Source: Antitrichia curtipendula
Lineage: Eukaryota > Streptophyta > Bryopsida > Hypnales > Leucodontaceae
Assembly: GCA_951230915.1 (NCBI GenBank)
Contig: OX579638.1
Coordinates: 10,186,696 to 10,250,695, forward strand
DNA length: 64,000 nt
Reading direction: 5' to 3'
Shown: positions 12,385-25,050 of the stretch, one piece after another
How positions within the stretch are numbered: position 1 is the first letter of the stretch
Layout: each line of letters begins with the position of its first letter
The notes under the pieces: generated by a model
Database searches by the model: none
The model's input: the letters and a program-made list of their open reading frames with translations, nothing else
What the model was told of the DNA's origin: nothing
Made by a program: the position numbers and the translations under genes

Positions 12385-12634
12385 AATCTAAATAAAAAGT
12401 TTCAAAAGTCATTAGTTGCATAGTAGTTTTCATATTCATGATTGCTAAACTCCACAACAAATCCAAACCAAAGAAAAAAAGTTGCTTATCAATTGTAGCT
12501 CATTCAAAAAATTATCATCTACTCCTTATTAATCTCATCCTCAATGACGTGGAGGTACACATTAGAATATTAGATACACTCATTGCCATTTCCTTCTCTT
12601 TCGCAAGTTGCTTCGTATTTACCATCTTGATAAA
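12385..12634 (-). pseudogene. Decayed TFIIA-L exon 1 and start of intron 1 (unit 1)
   Basis: The minus strand matches TFIIA exon 1 and the adjoining intron. Examples are AATGACGTGGAGGTACACATT, the reverse complement of the VYLHVV codons (including the GTGTACCTCCACGTC stretch), and CTCTTTCGCAAGTTGCTTCG next to a changed start region (TTTACCATC for TTCGCCATC). Small insertions and substitutions break the frame, for example extra bases between ACACATTAGA and TAGATACACTC. No further TFIIA exons follow, so it cannot encode the factor. It lies at the end of repeat X. Confidence 0.8.
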
Positions 12635-14109
12635 ATTTCCAAATTGGAAATTCTTCCCAATCCTTATTGAACTCAAGACTTACAGACTCCTTTGCCAAAA
12701 ATTGGAACCCCTTCAATATCTCGTAAAACGGGTCAGTTTTAAACAACAATTGAAGCTTAAAAAACAACTAATGAATCAATAGATGAAAAAAAGTGTGAGC
12801 CCTCAAGTTGGCACTCTGGTCTTTGATTTTTTGTTTTGTTTTGTTTTTTATTAGTTTTAGTGCAAATTTAGGGGATAAAGTAATAAAATAAGTGTTTTGA
12901 CCATAATTGATAGAATTCTCTACTAGTGTAGTAGAGTGTTGTTGTCTTAGAAGCTTGAAGTGTCTAAAATACTTTAATTCTCTAATTTTAGGGTCTAAAG
13001 TATTTTTTGAGAGGTAGATTAGGTGGTTGAAAGTTGTGAGGGGTTTGAAAGATATTGAAGTGTTACCTTGGCGAGATTATTCTTAAGAGACTAAAATTGC
13101 ACCCACAAATGCATGTGACAAGTCTAGCTAAAATTAAGAATCTATAGTAGCAAGTCATTTAGTCTTAGAGATAGTAGTAGTTAGTCCACATAGAGGTCAC
13201 CATCCTATTCAACAAAGTCCAAAGAAATTATTTTTTACTTTACTAGTGGCATTCAAGCAGTAAGAGATGGAGTTTCAAGTTGTACAAGGAACGGCGAGGC
13301 CAAATATTGAAGAGAGGTATTCATAGTATGAAAACATGCCCGGGGCTCAACGACAAAATTGAATTTGTCAAAATTCCCTTCTAGTAAGATGATTCCTTTT
13401 TCAACAAGGTAATTAATTTATGGCTCTTCATAAAAAGTGTAGAGTGAAAATATGAGCTTGCATTTAGTATTTGAGAACGTCCTAGAAGTTACCCAAAAAA
13501 TTCAAATTTTTCTGAAATACAAAAAACGACTTCATAGGAAGTCAATTGTATTTACAAACTATAGAAAATTTCTAGAAATTATCCAAATAATAGTAAAATT
13601 CCACTAAAATTAGGATAGTTTTTTTGTAATTATAAATTGCCCTAATAAATTTTAAGACATTCCAACACCAACAAGTACTAGAACCACATCAGCTACATTG
13701 AATTTACTAGGAATCCACAATAATTTGATGCATTGCCTGATGTACAAGAAATTTACATTGTTCAACCAAAGTCAAAGAGGATTGTTTTCTTACTTTCACA
13801 AACCTTCTAAACAATCCAAGCCTAGTGAAATCTTTTGAAAAAGGTAAATTTCATCATTTGATAATTTTACCTTTACTTGGATTTATAATATATTGGCTTT
13901 CACAAGTTAGAATGACGTGGGAGTGGAAGGTAAAGGTTTTCTTCATTTAACTTGGGCCTTCTAAAGCCAATGGCGCAATCTATTTGTCATTTGGAGCTTT
14001 TCTCTAAAAGTTATAGAGGGTCCAACAATAGTTATGGCTTTTTTTTCTGGTAATTATTGGTAATTAGCGTTAATTCTGGAAAGATCTATTGGTTAAAGTG
14101 AGGAAGGAG

Positions 14110-14820
14110 AGGCCTTGGGAAGAGTATAAAAGTCCTCCCTTCTCCTTACAAACAACTTATTTTCTCTTGTTCGGCCAACTTATTGGCCAGCCACCTTTTT
14201 CTTGTTTTGAGCATTTGGCTAGAGAGCCGTATTTGTGTTTTCTTTTTTGTGAGTAGGACTCACTCCTTTCACATTTTGAGCTCTTTCTTGAAGAAAATAG
14301 GGGTCCCTACAAGATTTAGCTTGCATTTTTGTATTTTGGAAGGTTTAGTCCTCCAAAATCTCTTGGCTTTTTTGTGTTCTCGTGTTTAGTAGGTTTAGTT
14401 CCCTAATTTTCTTGTTTGCTTTTGATTAAGCTTTCATACTAATTCCTAAATTGTCTATGCTAAATTTTGGTGAAGCTATCAATAAGGACCTTTAGATTTT
14501 GTATTTGGGAGGTTCAGTCTCCAATTTTCTTCATTTTCTTTTGTTATGGTGTCCTAGCAAAATTCTAGTGAGGCCATTAATTAAGACCCATAGATTTTGT
14601 TCTTAGTTTGTTGAAGAGATTTGCACGAGTTCTTTGCGTGAAAAACCTTGATACCAAGGTATCTCCCTAGAGTCTAGACTTGCAATCACTTATTTGTTGG
14701 ATTTGGATATTTTAGGTTTAGTTTTGTTTATTAAATGATTTGCATGAGCTCCTTGTGTGGAAATCTCCAATATAGAGGCATCCCCTTAGAGTTTAGACTT
14801 GCAAACACTTAGTTATAGAA
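14110..14820 (+). promoter_or_regulatory. TATA-containing unit with internal repeats (possible LTR or orphan promoter)
   Basis: GAGTATAAAAGTCC at about 14123 looks like a Pol II TATA box. Downstream are repeated phrases: GGTTTAGTYCYC near 14342, 14390 and 14510, and a pair of longer imperfect repeats at about 14612-14690 and 14737-14815 (TTTGCAYGAG...CTTGCAA). No ORF of note follows. A solo LTR is possible, but I could not define TG...CA ends. Confidence 0.3.
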
Positions 14821-16830
14821 TTTGTTTTTTTATTTTAGTTTCTTCTTTGTGGTGGTCTTCCTTAGTTTGTTGCACTATTTATTGTATTGTCTTTGTATTG
14901 TTTTGCTTTATTTGTGTGGTTTCGCCCCAATACAACAAAGCTTTGACTTTCGCACTAACATTTCTTCCATATTTTGTGACTTTTGCCCCATGTAAGGATT
15001 TCAATATCTACCCTTGATATTTAAATGAACACAATCATGTTCTAGTGTTTGTATGAAAAATGTATCCTAATTGAGTGCCTAGGCATTGTCCATTGTGCCT
15101 TCCAAGCAATGGATCTTTTCTAAGTGCCTATTGGATGTGTATTTGCAAGATATATAGTTCAATAAAACATAACACAAAACACAACTTTTAGCAAATGACC
15201 GAACTAAACAATTGCAAGGGTTACAAGGCTACTGTGGTTTTTAAGGCAAGAATTTACAATCCTAATTTAGTAATTTTAATTGAAAAATCAGGTCATTCCA
15301 TTTCTAAAAACCTAAAATTCATTCAAATCCAATATTTCTTAGCAAAAATTATGACCAAATGAAGTTTAGTCCTTGGAAGGATAATTTAAACTTCATCCAT
15401 CATTTTCTATTGACTCCTAATTTCAATTTGACTTAGTATTTCTTCTTCAATTTAAGGTTTAAAACTAATATTTAGATACTAAGTTTGGACTTGGATGGAC
15501 ATAATTTTCTTAAGTTCATTTGTTCTTCATTCTAAGCTTCATCCTTCATTATCTCCTTGGTTTTTAATTAGTTTTCAAAGGTTTAGTTAGTTTTGGATTC
15601 CCCTAATCTTTTTCTATGATTTTCTAGACCTAAACTCTTCCTTTGGTTATCTTCAAAAGATTTTAGTTGGACATGTACTTTTTTCCAAGGCAAGAAATTA
15701 TTTTTGTCAATTTATTATTTTTAGACTTTTGATACTTGTTTCTTAAAGATCTTGATTTTAGCTATTCAAATTACTAAGTTACTTAAAGAGTAACTATTAG
15801 TTGGATGAATTTGTATTTGATAGGTTGGAAGTACATTATCTATGTGTCTTTCAATACTTTAGGAAGATTTTACAAGTTGAAAGCTTCACCTATGATAAAG
15901 CCTCACTTGGAAAGTCTCCTTTTACCACATTTGACGTAACGGCATTTGACATGTTTTTACATTTATTTCAAGATTTGTGAGTTCATATGTGTTTTGACTT
16001 TTGTGAATTGCTTTATTGAAAATGTATTGTTTTACATTGCAAATTATATGGAAGATGATGAAGAAGTATCATTGTTTGCATTCCTGAAATTTAGGACTAG
16101 CTTCATTTCAAGAGATGGGGATGTGCTTTGTTTCCAAGGCGAATATTTTTTATCATTGTATGAGGGTTTTGAAAAAAACAAAAACAAAACTTGGCTTAGC
16201 CTTTTTCCAAAAGGCTTCTTTATTTTCATATTTAAAGAGGTTATTAGATCTTCCTTTGGATGGAATTCTTGAAGACACTATACCAAATAAAAGGAAGACT
16301 CACAGTACCAAGACTATCATTGAAAAGAAGGTGGAATTTGAAGTGAAAAGAACTACTTACAAAAGAGAATTAGCTAAAGGAAAATTATCTTTAAGTGACT
16401 TTAGGGTTTAGGATAATATGGTATATTGTATATGATGCAGAGGCAGCTCACTCATATCTATGTTAGATTGTAATGTTTTTTTCTTAGAGTTTTCTTTTGA
16501 CTTTCTGATTGAGTCTTATACAAACTGATTTCATTGCATACCATCAATTATCATGGCGAGGCAAACTTCAAATGCAAACAACACATAAATAAAAGAAGTG
16601 AAAGAAGCATTGTTGGAAGGTGGATAGTTGTTTCTTGAACATTATTGAATATTACTTACAAGGGTGTTCCAAGTTATACTAAATTCCTCAATTGGGTCTA
16701 TCAAGGCTTCAGTACTTTCATAGGTTGGTTATTGTATATAGTTCATATTCAACAGCTTGAAACATAACCATTGACAACTTGGTAGAGTTGGTTATTTTAC
16801 CTACAAAAAATTATTCGACTTATTAAAGGA

Positions 16831-16980
16831 ATGTATTACAATATTATTCATCCATAAATATATTAAAAAAATGACAACACCAAAGTAATTTAGAGTTTTA
16901 AGGGTTTAGAAAAGGACTCTAGACCTAGTCCTAGCAAAATAATGGTATTGGTACCTTTGAATGTGGTTTGACCCATTTAT
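16831..16980 (+). repeat. Dispersed repeat, copy 1
   Basis: About 75-80 percent similar by eye to 42781-42918 in the same orientation. Shared segments are ATATTATTCAT, AAATGACAACA, TTTAGAAAAGGACTC and GGTACCTTTGAATGTGGTTTGACCC. It is non-coding and of unknown origin. Confidence 0.6.
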
Positions 16981-18294
16981 ACAATGTTTGTGCACAACCA
17001 AAATTTTAAACCTCAAATAGCTGAATTTTAGGATTTGATTGAAGAATGATACATTATCTTTAGCTCAACAATGCAATTCCTTTGTTTAGATTGATTTGCA
17101 CATGTTAGGTGAGTGGACAGTCAACATGTGTACAAGGATTACCACAATGGTGAGACAATGGACGGGACTTCATTGTTGCATGCACAATATATTTCTTAAT
17201 TACTCATTATTGGTTGTGATTATAGCTACCTATGATTCATAATTGATCTTGTCATATCAAAGTGAGATCATGCCATAGTGTTAGGAATCGTGCAGGTCAT
17301 ACATAGAACACACTATTGCCAAATTTTTGCAATTAATTTGAAATATTTGAAAAAAAACAAAAGATAATAGAATGTTGTTTACTATATGTGAATGACAAAT
17401 AATTAAGTCCCAAACTAAGGATGACCTAATTTGACCAACCCAAAACAATAAAAGCATTTCCATAAAAATAGTATTTTTTTGTCTTTGTCAAAAGTATTAT
17501 ATTTGAATAACCAATTGTATCAAACTCTAAGTGAGAACATATCCTAAATTCATTGAAAAAACTTCAAAAAAATCCATTTAATTTTACAATTCATTCTCCA
17601 ATACTCACAGACAAGGAAAAGTCTATTCATGCTATATTCTAAAAGATTCATTGAAATCCTTTTCTTATACATTCCATAAATCATAGTGAAAATTTTGATG
17701 TGTGAGTGGCATTACAATTAAAGAACTTGTGTCTAGTTCTCCTTCTACTTGACTAACTAGAAATTTCAAAACTACCATATATGATTGAGCCATTGAGCCA
17801 TAGATGAAGAAGGCCATAAGTTAATATAACTAAGTGTAGGGGTTGAGGTTCCAAATCTCATTTCCACTATCAAAAATAACATAACTATGTATCACAAAAA
17901 TGCAATAATTTTGTAAATCCATGTCCTTTCAATTACACATCTACTTTGATCCAGATTCCTTTGTGGCTCTAGTCATTTTAATATGTTGATTCGTTTATAT
18001 GTTTTGAAACAACTTTTTTGCCAACCTTGGCAATTCACCTTTTTTTTAGAAGCAACAATTTTGGTAGGGCATCCATATTCAAATTTGACTAGATCCATTG
18101 TATGCTCTCGCTCAAAGTCCTCCTCCACTCCTTCTCCCTTCAAACTTTCAGTTCCTAGATCATAACCTAAAAATAGTAAACTCTAAAACAATTCCATTGC
18201 TTGGAAGACTAGGTAATACACACTTCCCTCATACTCTACTGGAAGTGTTTTTTGCCATCCCGGTGACAAACACTCATAGGAGTTAGGATACTCG

Positions 18295-18945
18295 AATGCC
18301 CACTCCAATTTCACGACGGGAGAGGCTCGATTCCGCTTCTGGGTACCCATCAACCGGCTATGTCCCCAGAACCTGCGAATTGCGCAGTTTCCTCACTTCG
18401 ACCTGCACAATTCCTACCGACGCTTTGCGGTTCCATTGGCTCCCTTCTGCGCAGAAAACACATGCTGATGCTGGCATTGCACGGTGGAGACGAAAATTCT
18501 GTAAGTTTTCGCAGTAGGGTTTGGTTTGAATTGGTGGACACTCGCATGTCCGGAAGTTTTGGGTTTTGGAAGAATCAGCTCTTTCTTCTTTAGGGTTTGT
18601 TTAGCAGCACGCACATTCAATTGCACATTCGGAACCGGAGAGATGATATGCTGAAGAATTTTTTTGATAATCCGCTCTTTCCCCTTTCTGGCGAAGGCGA
18701 TATCGCTTCTCTTTTCTTCGATGGAGTGGTCGGTAAGGTGGTCACTTAACAAAGAAGAGGCATTAGGTGGAGAGCTGTATTCCATCAGGTGCCGTGTGTA
18801 ATGTGGTGCATGTGGTGAGTACTCTGATTCTTGTGACTTGATTTCGATCCATTGCAGGTGTGGCCGAGAAGCTCTGCTCCTTGCTGAAGAAGGAAAGACG
18901 ACTGATAGTCGGAGGTCACCAAGCTGACTTGGGAGGAGAAATGGT
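18295..18945 (+). repeat. Repeat A, unit 2 left (3' side of TFIIA copy 2)
   Basis: Direct copy of 2246-2945 with unit-2-specific states (no GTTGCCCT block; CCATTGG at 18433-18439). It has the same inner states as the 3'-side block of copy 1 (GAGACGAAAA, GGAAGAATCAGC, CGCAGTAGGG). Left of it the sequence no longer matches X, so this marks the left limit of unit 2. Confidence 0.8.
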
Positions 18946-19611
18946 TATGGGATGGAAAACCACGGTGCGGAGCGGCCTTTGTTTGCATTGCCCAATCCAG
19001 ATCACATATTCTCGAAACATACAGAACTCCAAGATAGCCACCGACAATACTGTGGAAAGACTCACCACGCACGGATTGAAATTGTGCATGTGCAAACCTC
19101 GGAATAATCTGTAGAAGCTTTTGCAAACACTGCAGGAGTGACCAATTATATATTTTATCTGGACAAGAGCCCTTGATCAGAGAATCACTCGTTCAAACAG
19201 CTCTTGAAAATATGTAGTATTATATAAAAGTGATCCAGATAGCATCGCAATGCACTCACTTTGTCGCCTCAAAGTCCAGGGATTTCATTTCCAAAGTTCA
19301 TCCTCAAAACTCCAAGGCAAAGCAGATCTTCAATTCGTCTGTTCTACAAATAATTACTGACAAACGAGGCTCACTGCTACGGTAGATGCTTCATAAAAGC
19401 TCGGCTCGGAAAGCAGCACACTATGACATATCACCAACAATCTCTCTCAATTCTGTACCTTGAAAATTGAGCGTCAGAATGGATTGCAGAGCACGGAGCA
19501 ATCCGACGAGAATTCTTACGCTTAGAAAGTGATCCTGAACCCATCAAGATGCCTTTCTAATCACAATGGTACCTCAGTAGCAGGGTGTATATCGTCCAAA
19601 TGTCATAGTAG
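18946..19611 (-). other. 3' flank of TFIIA copy 2
   Basis: Reverse-complement match to 7690-8364, non-coding. It lies between the final exon of copy 2 and repeat A. Confidence 0.6.
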
Positions 19612-22600
19612 TCAAAATTCAAACTCCCCAGTTGCCTGTCAGAAACGAGAAGAACACACGTCAGGGACTTGGGGAATTCTGCAACACGTAAACTTCGTAC
19701 TGCCTGAACTAAAAGAGAAATTCCACTTCGGATGCTCTTGGGCAAATATAGTGACTCCACAAAAGACCTTTCAGTTGATATAGTTCGCTACCGTCCTTGA
19801 GATTTCGCAAATGGTTCATTTCTCTCCTAAAGATACTCAACCAGACACAATTGGCCATTTGGGTACTAGGGGTGAAGGAAAGTCTCAATTTCATAATCGT
19901 AGGAGTGGTGCACCCTTCACCAAATCTCGTTATGATCTTGCCGAACTCATACAAAATTACAAACCCAGCATTGGACTATCAGCATTTCAAAATCATCCGA
20001 GAGGAGGGGGCGTTTTACCTCAACCTGAGCTAACAAATTGTTAACCAGCGACTGAAAAGCAAAACCAGTATGCTATCATCAATCAAGATTAAACCAGCAA
20101 AACATACTGGAAAACGACCAGTAAAACCCACTCAGCAGGGTTTAGAGTTGAAAGTCGCTGTCCCAGAATGCCCACCTTTACAAAGAGAATGTCACGATTA
20201 TTCAAATGCATGATGCCATCCTTCAAGGTACACTTCCACTTGTTCTTTGACCTCGTAACCTGCGCACAATATGATATAAATTTCATCTCAATGTGTACTT
20301 CCAAATCCAAGATTTTGAAAAGATGCCGACTCCGGAGGAGTAAAATGACTTCAAGAAGATTAAATGGAACATGCTTCCAACTCTTATTACTCCAACAACA
20401 CTCACAGAAACAAGGAAGGTTACTACTGACTGACCTTATCAAACTGAGCAAGCACTAAATGGTTGGTGGCCGGTTCTTCATCACCATTATCAGCTTCATC
20501 AACATCGTCGTCGTCATCATCTTCATTTAAAGGCGGTTCAGAGCCCTCCGACTCGGGTGGCTCAACAGTTGCCGCTGGCGTGGTAGCGCTAGGTGGCGCG
20601 TTGTCTGCTACACATGTTGAATGTCAATGAACTTTCTTCTGGCATGTGACAATACGAAGTAGTCTACAACTGTCATGGCTAGAAGGAACTAAAAAGAGAT
20701 CTACAGGGTCAGGTATCGAGGACCAGAAAGGACAGGTCAGTTTCTCACCGTCCTCCTCAGGCTCGTTGTAGTCCTCGGCTACAGCCTGACACAACAGCAT
20801 CGAACACAAGTATTTTGTTAAACAGAAAGAAGAAAAGAAAAGGTACCTCTAATCACAGGTAAGGGGGTTCTCAACTCCTAAAGGACGAAGGAGTCGGGGA
20901 TTTCATAAGACCAATTCAATTGATCATATTAGAGATATCCTAAAAGTCATAAAACGTCACCGCTACTTGGCACCAGGTTTTTTTCTTATTCTAAATTGCA
21001 TTGGAGTTCTTATCCAACCTGTATTCTGATTGGAATGACAATCAGGCATGATAGCACGCAATCTAATCACATTGGGTTGTCTTGCGTTAGGTCACAACAT
21101 TGCAAAAAGAAGGGACCAAACACAAATGTGCACCACTTGAGGTCATTCGTGTTTGATCTCCACTTTCGTAATTCGAAAATTTAGATCAGAGGACTTGATG
21201 AAGAACATCACATCAGTTCGTCAGAACCCAAAGAAAATCGAACAAAAGGGAGTATCTAGAGGACCACTCAAAACTGCTAAAAAGAATAGGAGACCCGATA
21301 TTAGCACCATTAAGAATAAAACAAAACGGACAAGGTGGTCCTAGTCTCCTTTCAACATCAACAAAAGAATCGAGAGGCAGACACCCACATCATCGTACTC
21401 GTCATCAATGCCATCCAGTTGGGGAACAACTGACAAACCCTGCAAAAACTTAGCGTGTATCATCCGCTCAATTGCAGCATCTGCACTCTGTCTGTGTTGC
21501 ACTGACAAGCGTAAATCTTCATTTCTGGCAACACTTCTCTCTGTCACCCAGCTTGCAACTGCTCCGGGATCCTGAGCAGAGTGGGACAAAGAGTGGTATT
21601 ATCAAATAGGGGCATGAGGAACCAAGGCTAACGAGTTTCTGAACTCCATATCAATCTTTGGCTGACAGTCGTGAAGCAGATCATGCAAATCTGGGAAGTC
21701 CAAAAGAGAAGATAAGAATCACGACTGGAAGGCGGACATGTTCACTTCGGAGCCATCGTATCCTACTAACACAGTTGAAGGCAACGGCATATCCGTAGCA
21801 GACATCGATTACTTCTGACAGAAGGACTTTTCTCGCGGAACTAACCACGATTTGAGAACTCTCGCCCATCGATGTAGACAATTCATCGTCTGCACCATCT
21901 CGTTGTGGGATAAAGTACCCAGAGCTTATTTCATCATGTTTCCTCTTGCCAGTAGATATAGTCAGAAAATCCTGCTCCAAGGCAGTCACTAGAATCAGAC
22001 AGCATTCCGTGGTTGCCTTCTTCAAAAAAAATACAAATCCATTGCAACCAATGTGACGGAGAGGAAAAGCACCTAGTAGAATCAGGAAATACCTTGGTAA
22101 TAGGAGGCGCGACTTGTGCTGAAACAGGGATCTGTGCTAGACCGTTGTCTCCTTCTTCCCTTTCCTCATATGCTGAAGCAAGATAAAAACAAGTTCGATA
22201 CAGCAAGAAGAAGCAGCGAAGGACAGAAATTAACAACAAAACAGTCGATGAACAATCCTCTTGAGCTTCACCAAAACACAGATCTTCCAACACTAAAAGA
22301 TTCAGGGACCTCGCTTTTCCTATAGCTACTACAATTACAACCAGGCACAAACCCAGAAAAAAAAAATGGCAAGTGCGATCGGGTGGCTTCCAAAACACGA
22401 AAGTTGGAATTGAAAACATCACTGAAAGCACAGCAACTCACTTTCATTCATATTCAGTTCAACTCCACGATGTTTATGATTCAGCCAGGATGCTGGTTGT
22501 TGCTGAAACCAACAACACAGATCAAGCTGTAAGATGCCTTGGAATGGAAGACATTCTATCAAGTTCGTAAATCATGCAACAAGCAGACTTTCAGGAAGGA

Positions 22601-23793
22601 TGAAAAAATGGCATTCTAACGAAAAAATCGTCGAAAGAGCGATCAGGCGTCTACGAAGCGAATTACACGACACGGCTCCCCTGAAGTCCACAACTTTAGA
22701 ACTAAAATCTGCTATAACAGAACCCACGTCACCAAACAATACGACATGCAAAATAGAAATCTCCTATAAAAGTACCATGTATGTACTCGGCGTTCCATTG
22801 GCCATCCGAGGAGCATGATGATGACCAGAGTTGAGCTGCAAGGACTCCTCGCTGGGGCCTGGAGGCATGTACTGAAACATCACAGGCTCCCGAGAACTAG
22901 TTGGCGCAGACACCTGCGAAAGGGAACATATAGTAATATGCCAAAGAGCTGACATTAGTCAATACAAGCATGGAATGGCATCCCTGAATTGACATGCAGG
23001 CCGCATTTTCAGGGTTTGTCTTTAGTCAAAAACACAAACTGGTTATAATTAATAGACAAGAAACAACCATACCCTTGAGAAAGTCATGTCATTGGGTGGA
23101 GCCTCGTATTCCTCGCTGGCCACATAAGGTTCATTCAAATCGTGTACAGGAGTAGCAACTGCTTGAGATATCGGTTTGGCTACTGGGTTTGCAGGGGCTT
23201 CGTGACCAGAGGCTTCCTGAATTGCACCTGACTGCACCAACTTCAGCTCCCAAAGCTGATCGAAAACATCGGAATCAAGACATCACTCTTCACATCAGCG
23301 GATTGTTAAAAAAGTATGCGCATGCATATTACATGCGAAACTTGGGAGAATGCACAGCATCATAACAAAAAGTGCCTAAGACGTTACACACTTACCTCCT
23401 AAAGGACCAAAAGATCATGGTTTTAATATGACAAAACTGATCATGTTGTGAATAACATAATGCAGATGAGGCCAAATTTAATATCACTGGAATTAATGAA
23501 GATCCATGCAGGTCTTGGGCAAAAACTACGTTAAAAGAAACAACAAAAACTTCCCGAAGTCATTACTTGCACAGCATTTTTCATATTCATTACGGCTAAG
23601 CTCCACAAACAAGTCCAAACCAGAGGAGAAAGTTGCTTACCGATTGGAGCTCATTCAAAACATTATCATCTACTCCTTCGCTCTGGAAGTCAGTACGCAC
23701 ATTGTTGATCACGTCCTCAACGACGTGGAGGTACACATTAGATACACTCATTGCCATTTCCTTCTCTTTCGCAAGTTGCTTCGTGTTCGCCAT
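19612..23793 (-). CDS. TFIIA-L: Transcription initiation factor IIA large subunit, copy 2
   Basis: Eleven exons on the minus strand, in coding order: 23641-23793, 23073-23255, 22776-22913, 22442-22502, 22093-22172, 21846-21971, 21389-21571, 20749-20785, 20435-20604, 20176-20259, 19612-19635. Every splice site and exon length equals copy 1, and every exon I compared gives the same residues, so the predicted protein is the same 412 aa. Introns differ by a few substitutions and small indels, for example CTTGCCTCTC versus CTGCCTCTC in intron 7. This indicates a recent duplication or ongoing gene conversion. The promoter side faces the right-hand A repeat at about 24.4-25.0 kb. Exon 1's frame is open for 71 codons upstream of the ATG, but that extension is broken in copy 1 and lacks family similarity, so I keep the ATG at 23793. 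Confidence 0.93.
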
Positions 23794-24375
23794 CTTGAAT
23801 AGACGACTAGGGTTTCCCAGGCTCACAGGAAGGAAATGCGAAGTCACTTCACAGCATCGAGAAGGAAATGCTAGACCATTCCGTGTGGTACGGGAAAAAA
23901 AATCCACGATGATACTCGACGTAGAATACCCTTCTCCGGTTGTTATTCGATTTAAAGATCGACACCACAGAAACGGCACCAAAATTAGGTCAAAGGCGCC
24001 GCCCAACTTGTCAAGCGCTCAATGCCTGGGGGGTATTGAGCATCTTCAAAGCAGGTCCTTCAAACCCCGAGCCTGAAAGAGAATAATAAAAATGCTGAAT
24101 ACCAATAGTCAGTGCTCTCACATTGCAATAATCACAACTAGAACACACGACAACACAGAGCTACTTCCAAATCACAAGCCCCTTTCTTCTTCACACTGGA
24201 ATCCAAAAAAACAAACTAAATCACTAAATCGCACCGTAAACCCTCCAAGGAAAGCGCCCTGGACTTGGACCAGATTTCCCTTGAAGGTGTGGACTCGGAA
24301 TACCCAATTACCCTTGGAGCGCTCACCTCAATCCTTGACAACAAGCGCACTTGTTCTCCTCCCAATTCGATGAAT
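23794..24375 (-). promoter_or_regulatory. 5' leader region of TFIIA copy 2
   Basis: Reverse-complement counterpart of 2946-3519, including CTGAAAGAGAATAATAAA at about 24074-24091, the complement of the likely 5'-UTR intron acceptor. Promoter/UTR role is inferred from position. Confidence 0.5.
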
Positions 24376-25050
24376 TACAGCTTCGTCACCTCCGACTAGC
24401 AGTCGTCTTCCTTCTTCAGCAAGGAGCAGAGCTTCTCGACCACACCTGCAATGGATCCAAATCAACTCACAAAAATCAGAATACTCACCACATGCACCAC
24501 ATTACTCACGGCACCTGATGGAATACAGCTCTGCACCTAATGCCTCTTCTTTGATAAGTGACCACATTACCGACCACTCCATCGAAGAAAAGAAAAGCGA
24601 TATCGCCTTCACCAGAAAGGGGAAAGAGCGGATTATCAAAAAATTCTTCAGCATATCATCTCTCCGGTTCCGAATGTGCAATTGAATGTGCGTGCTGCTA
24701 AACAAACCCTAATGGAGGAAGAGCTGATTCCAAAACCCAAAACTTCCGGACATGCGAGTGTCCACCAATTGAAACCAAACCCTATTGCGAAAACTTACAG
24801 AATTTTCGCCTCCACCGTGCAATGCCATCATCAGCATGTGTTTTCTGCGCAGAAGGGAGCCAATGGAACCGCAAAGCGTCGGTAGGGATTGTGCAGCTCG
24901 AAGTGAGGAAACTGCGCAATTCGCAGGTTCTGGGGACATAGCCGGTTGATGGGTACCCCAAAAGCGGAAACGTCGGTGAATCTCTTCTCTCGTGAAATTG
25001 GAGTGGCCATGCTATTTGAAGTGGCACGGTATTTGCTGCGGGGTCTCTTA
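24376..25050 (-). repeat. Repeat A, unit 2 right (inverted, promoter side of TFIIA copy 2)
   Basis: Reverse-complement copy of 2246-2945. The inner part carries promoter-side states (GGAATCAGCTCTTCC, CGCAATAGGG, GAGGCGAAAA when read in reverse). The outer part carries unit-2 states (CCATTGG, no GTTGCCCT block). Private changes include GATGATGG for GATGCTGG. Confidence 0.8.

Larger units (their letters stand above)
9063..12800 (+). repeat. Repeat X, unit 1 right copy
   Basis: Homologous in direct orientation to about 25135-27925, and over its first 1.1 kb inverted relative to 770-2245. Shared anchors include GGCATATGCCTTTGA near 9161, CACATGGATGATAAAGTAGC near 10932, CAACAATGCCATACAA near 11085 and AGGATACATGATGCCA near 12301. 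It carries an insertion of about 0.9 kb (11157-12045) that the 25-28 kb copy lacks, and it ends with an antisense TFIIA exon-1 fragment. No intact gene is present. Confidence 0.75.
12801..18294. other. AT-rich spacer between the two TFIIA units
   Basis: About 5.5 kb with no supportable gene. The few open frames (for example 15946-16411, Lys-rich) match nothing I recognise. Features inside are a TATA-like promoter at about 14123, imperfect repeated segments at 14610-14815 and a dispersed repeat at 16831-16980. The stretch does not resemble repeat X, so the left flank of unit 2 differs from the left flank of unit 1. Confidence 0.5.

Noticed and set aside
15946..16411. Lys-rich ORFs as a retrotransposon gag remnant
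   Set aside because: No zinc knuckle, protease or polymerase motifs nearby; composition matches AT-rich non-coding DNA.
23794..24006. 71-codon N-terminal extension of TFIIA copy 2
   Set aside because: It is not preserved in frame in copy 1 and lies upstream of the conserved TFIIA start; treated as 5'-UTR.
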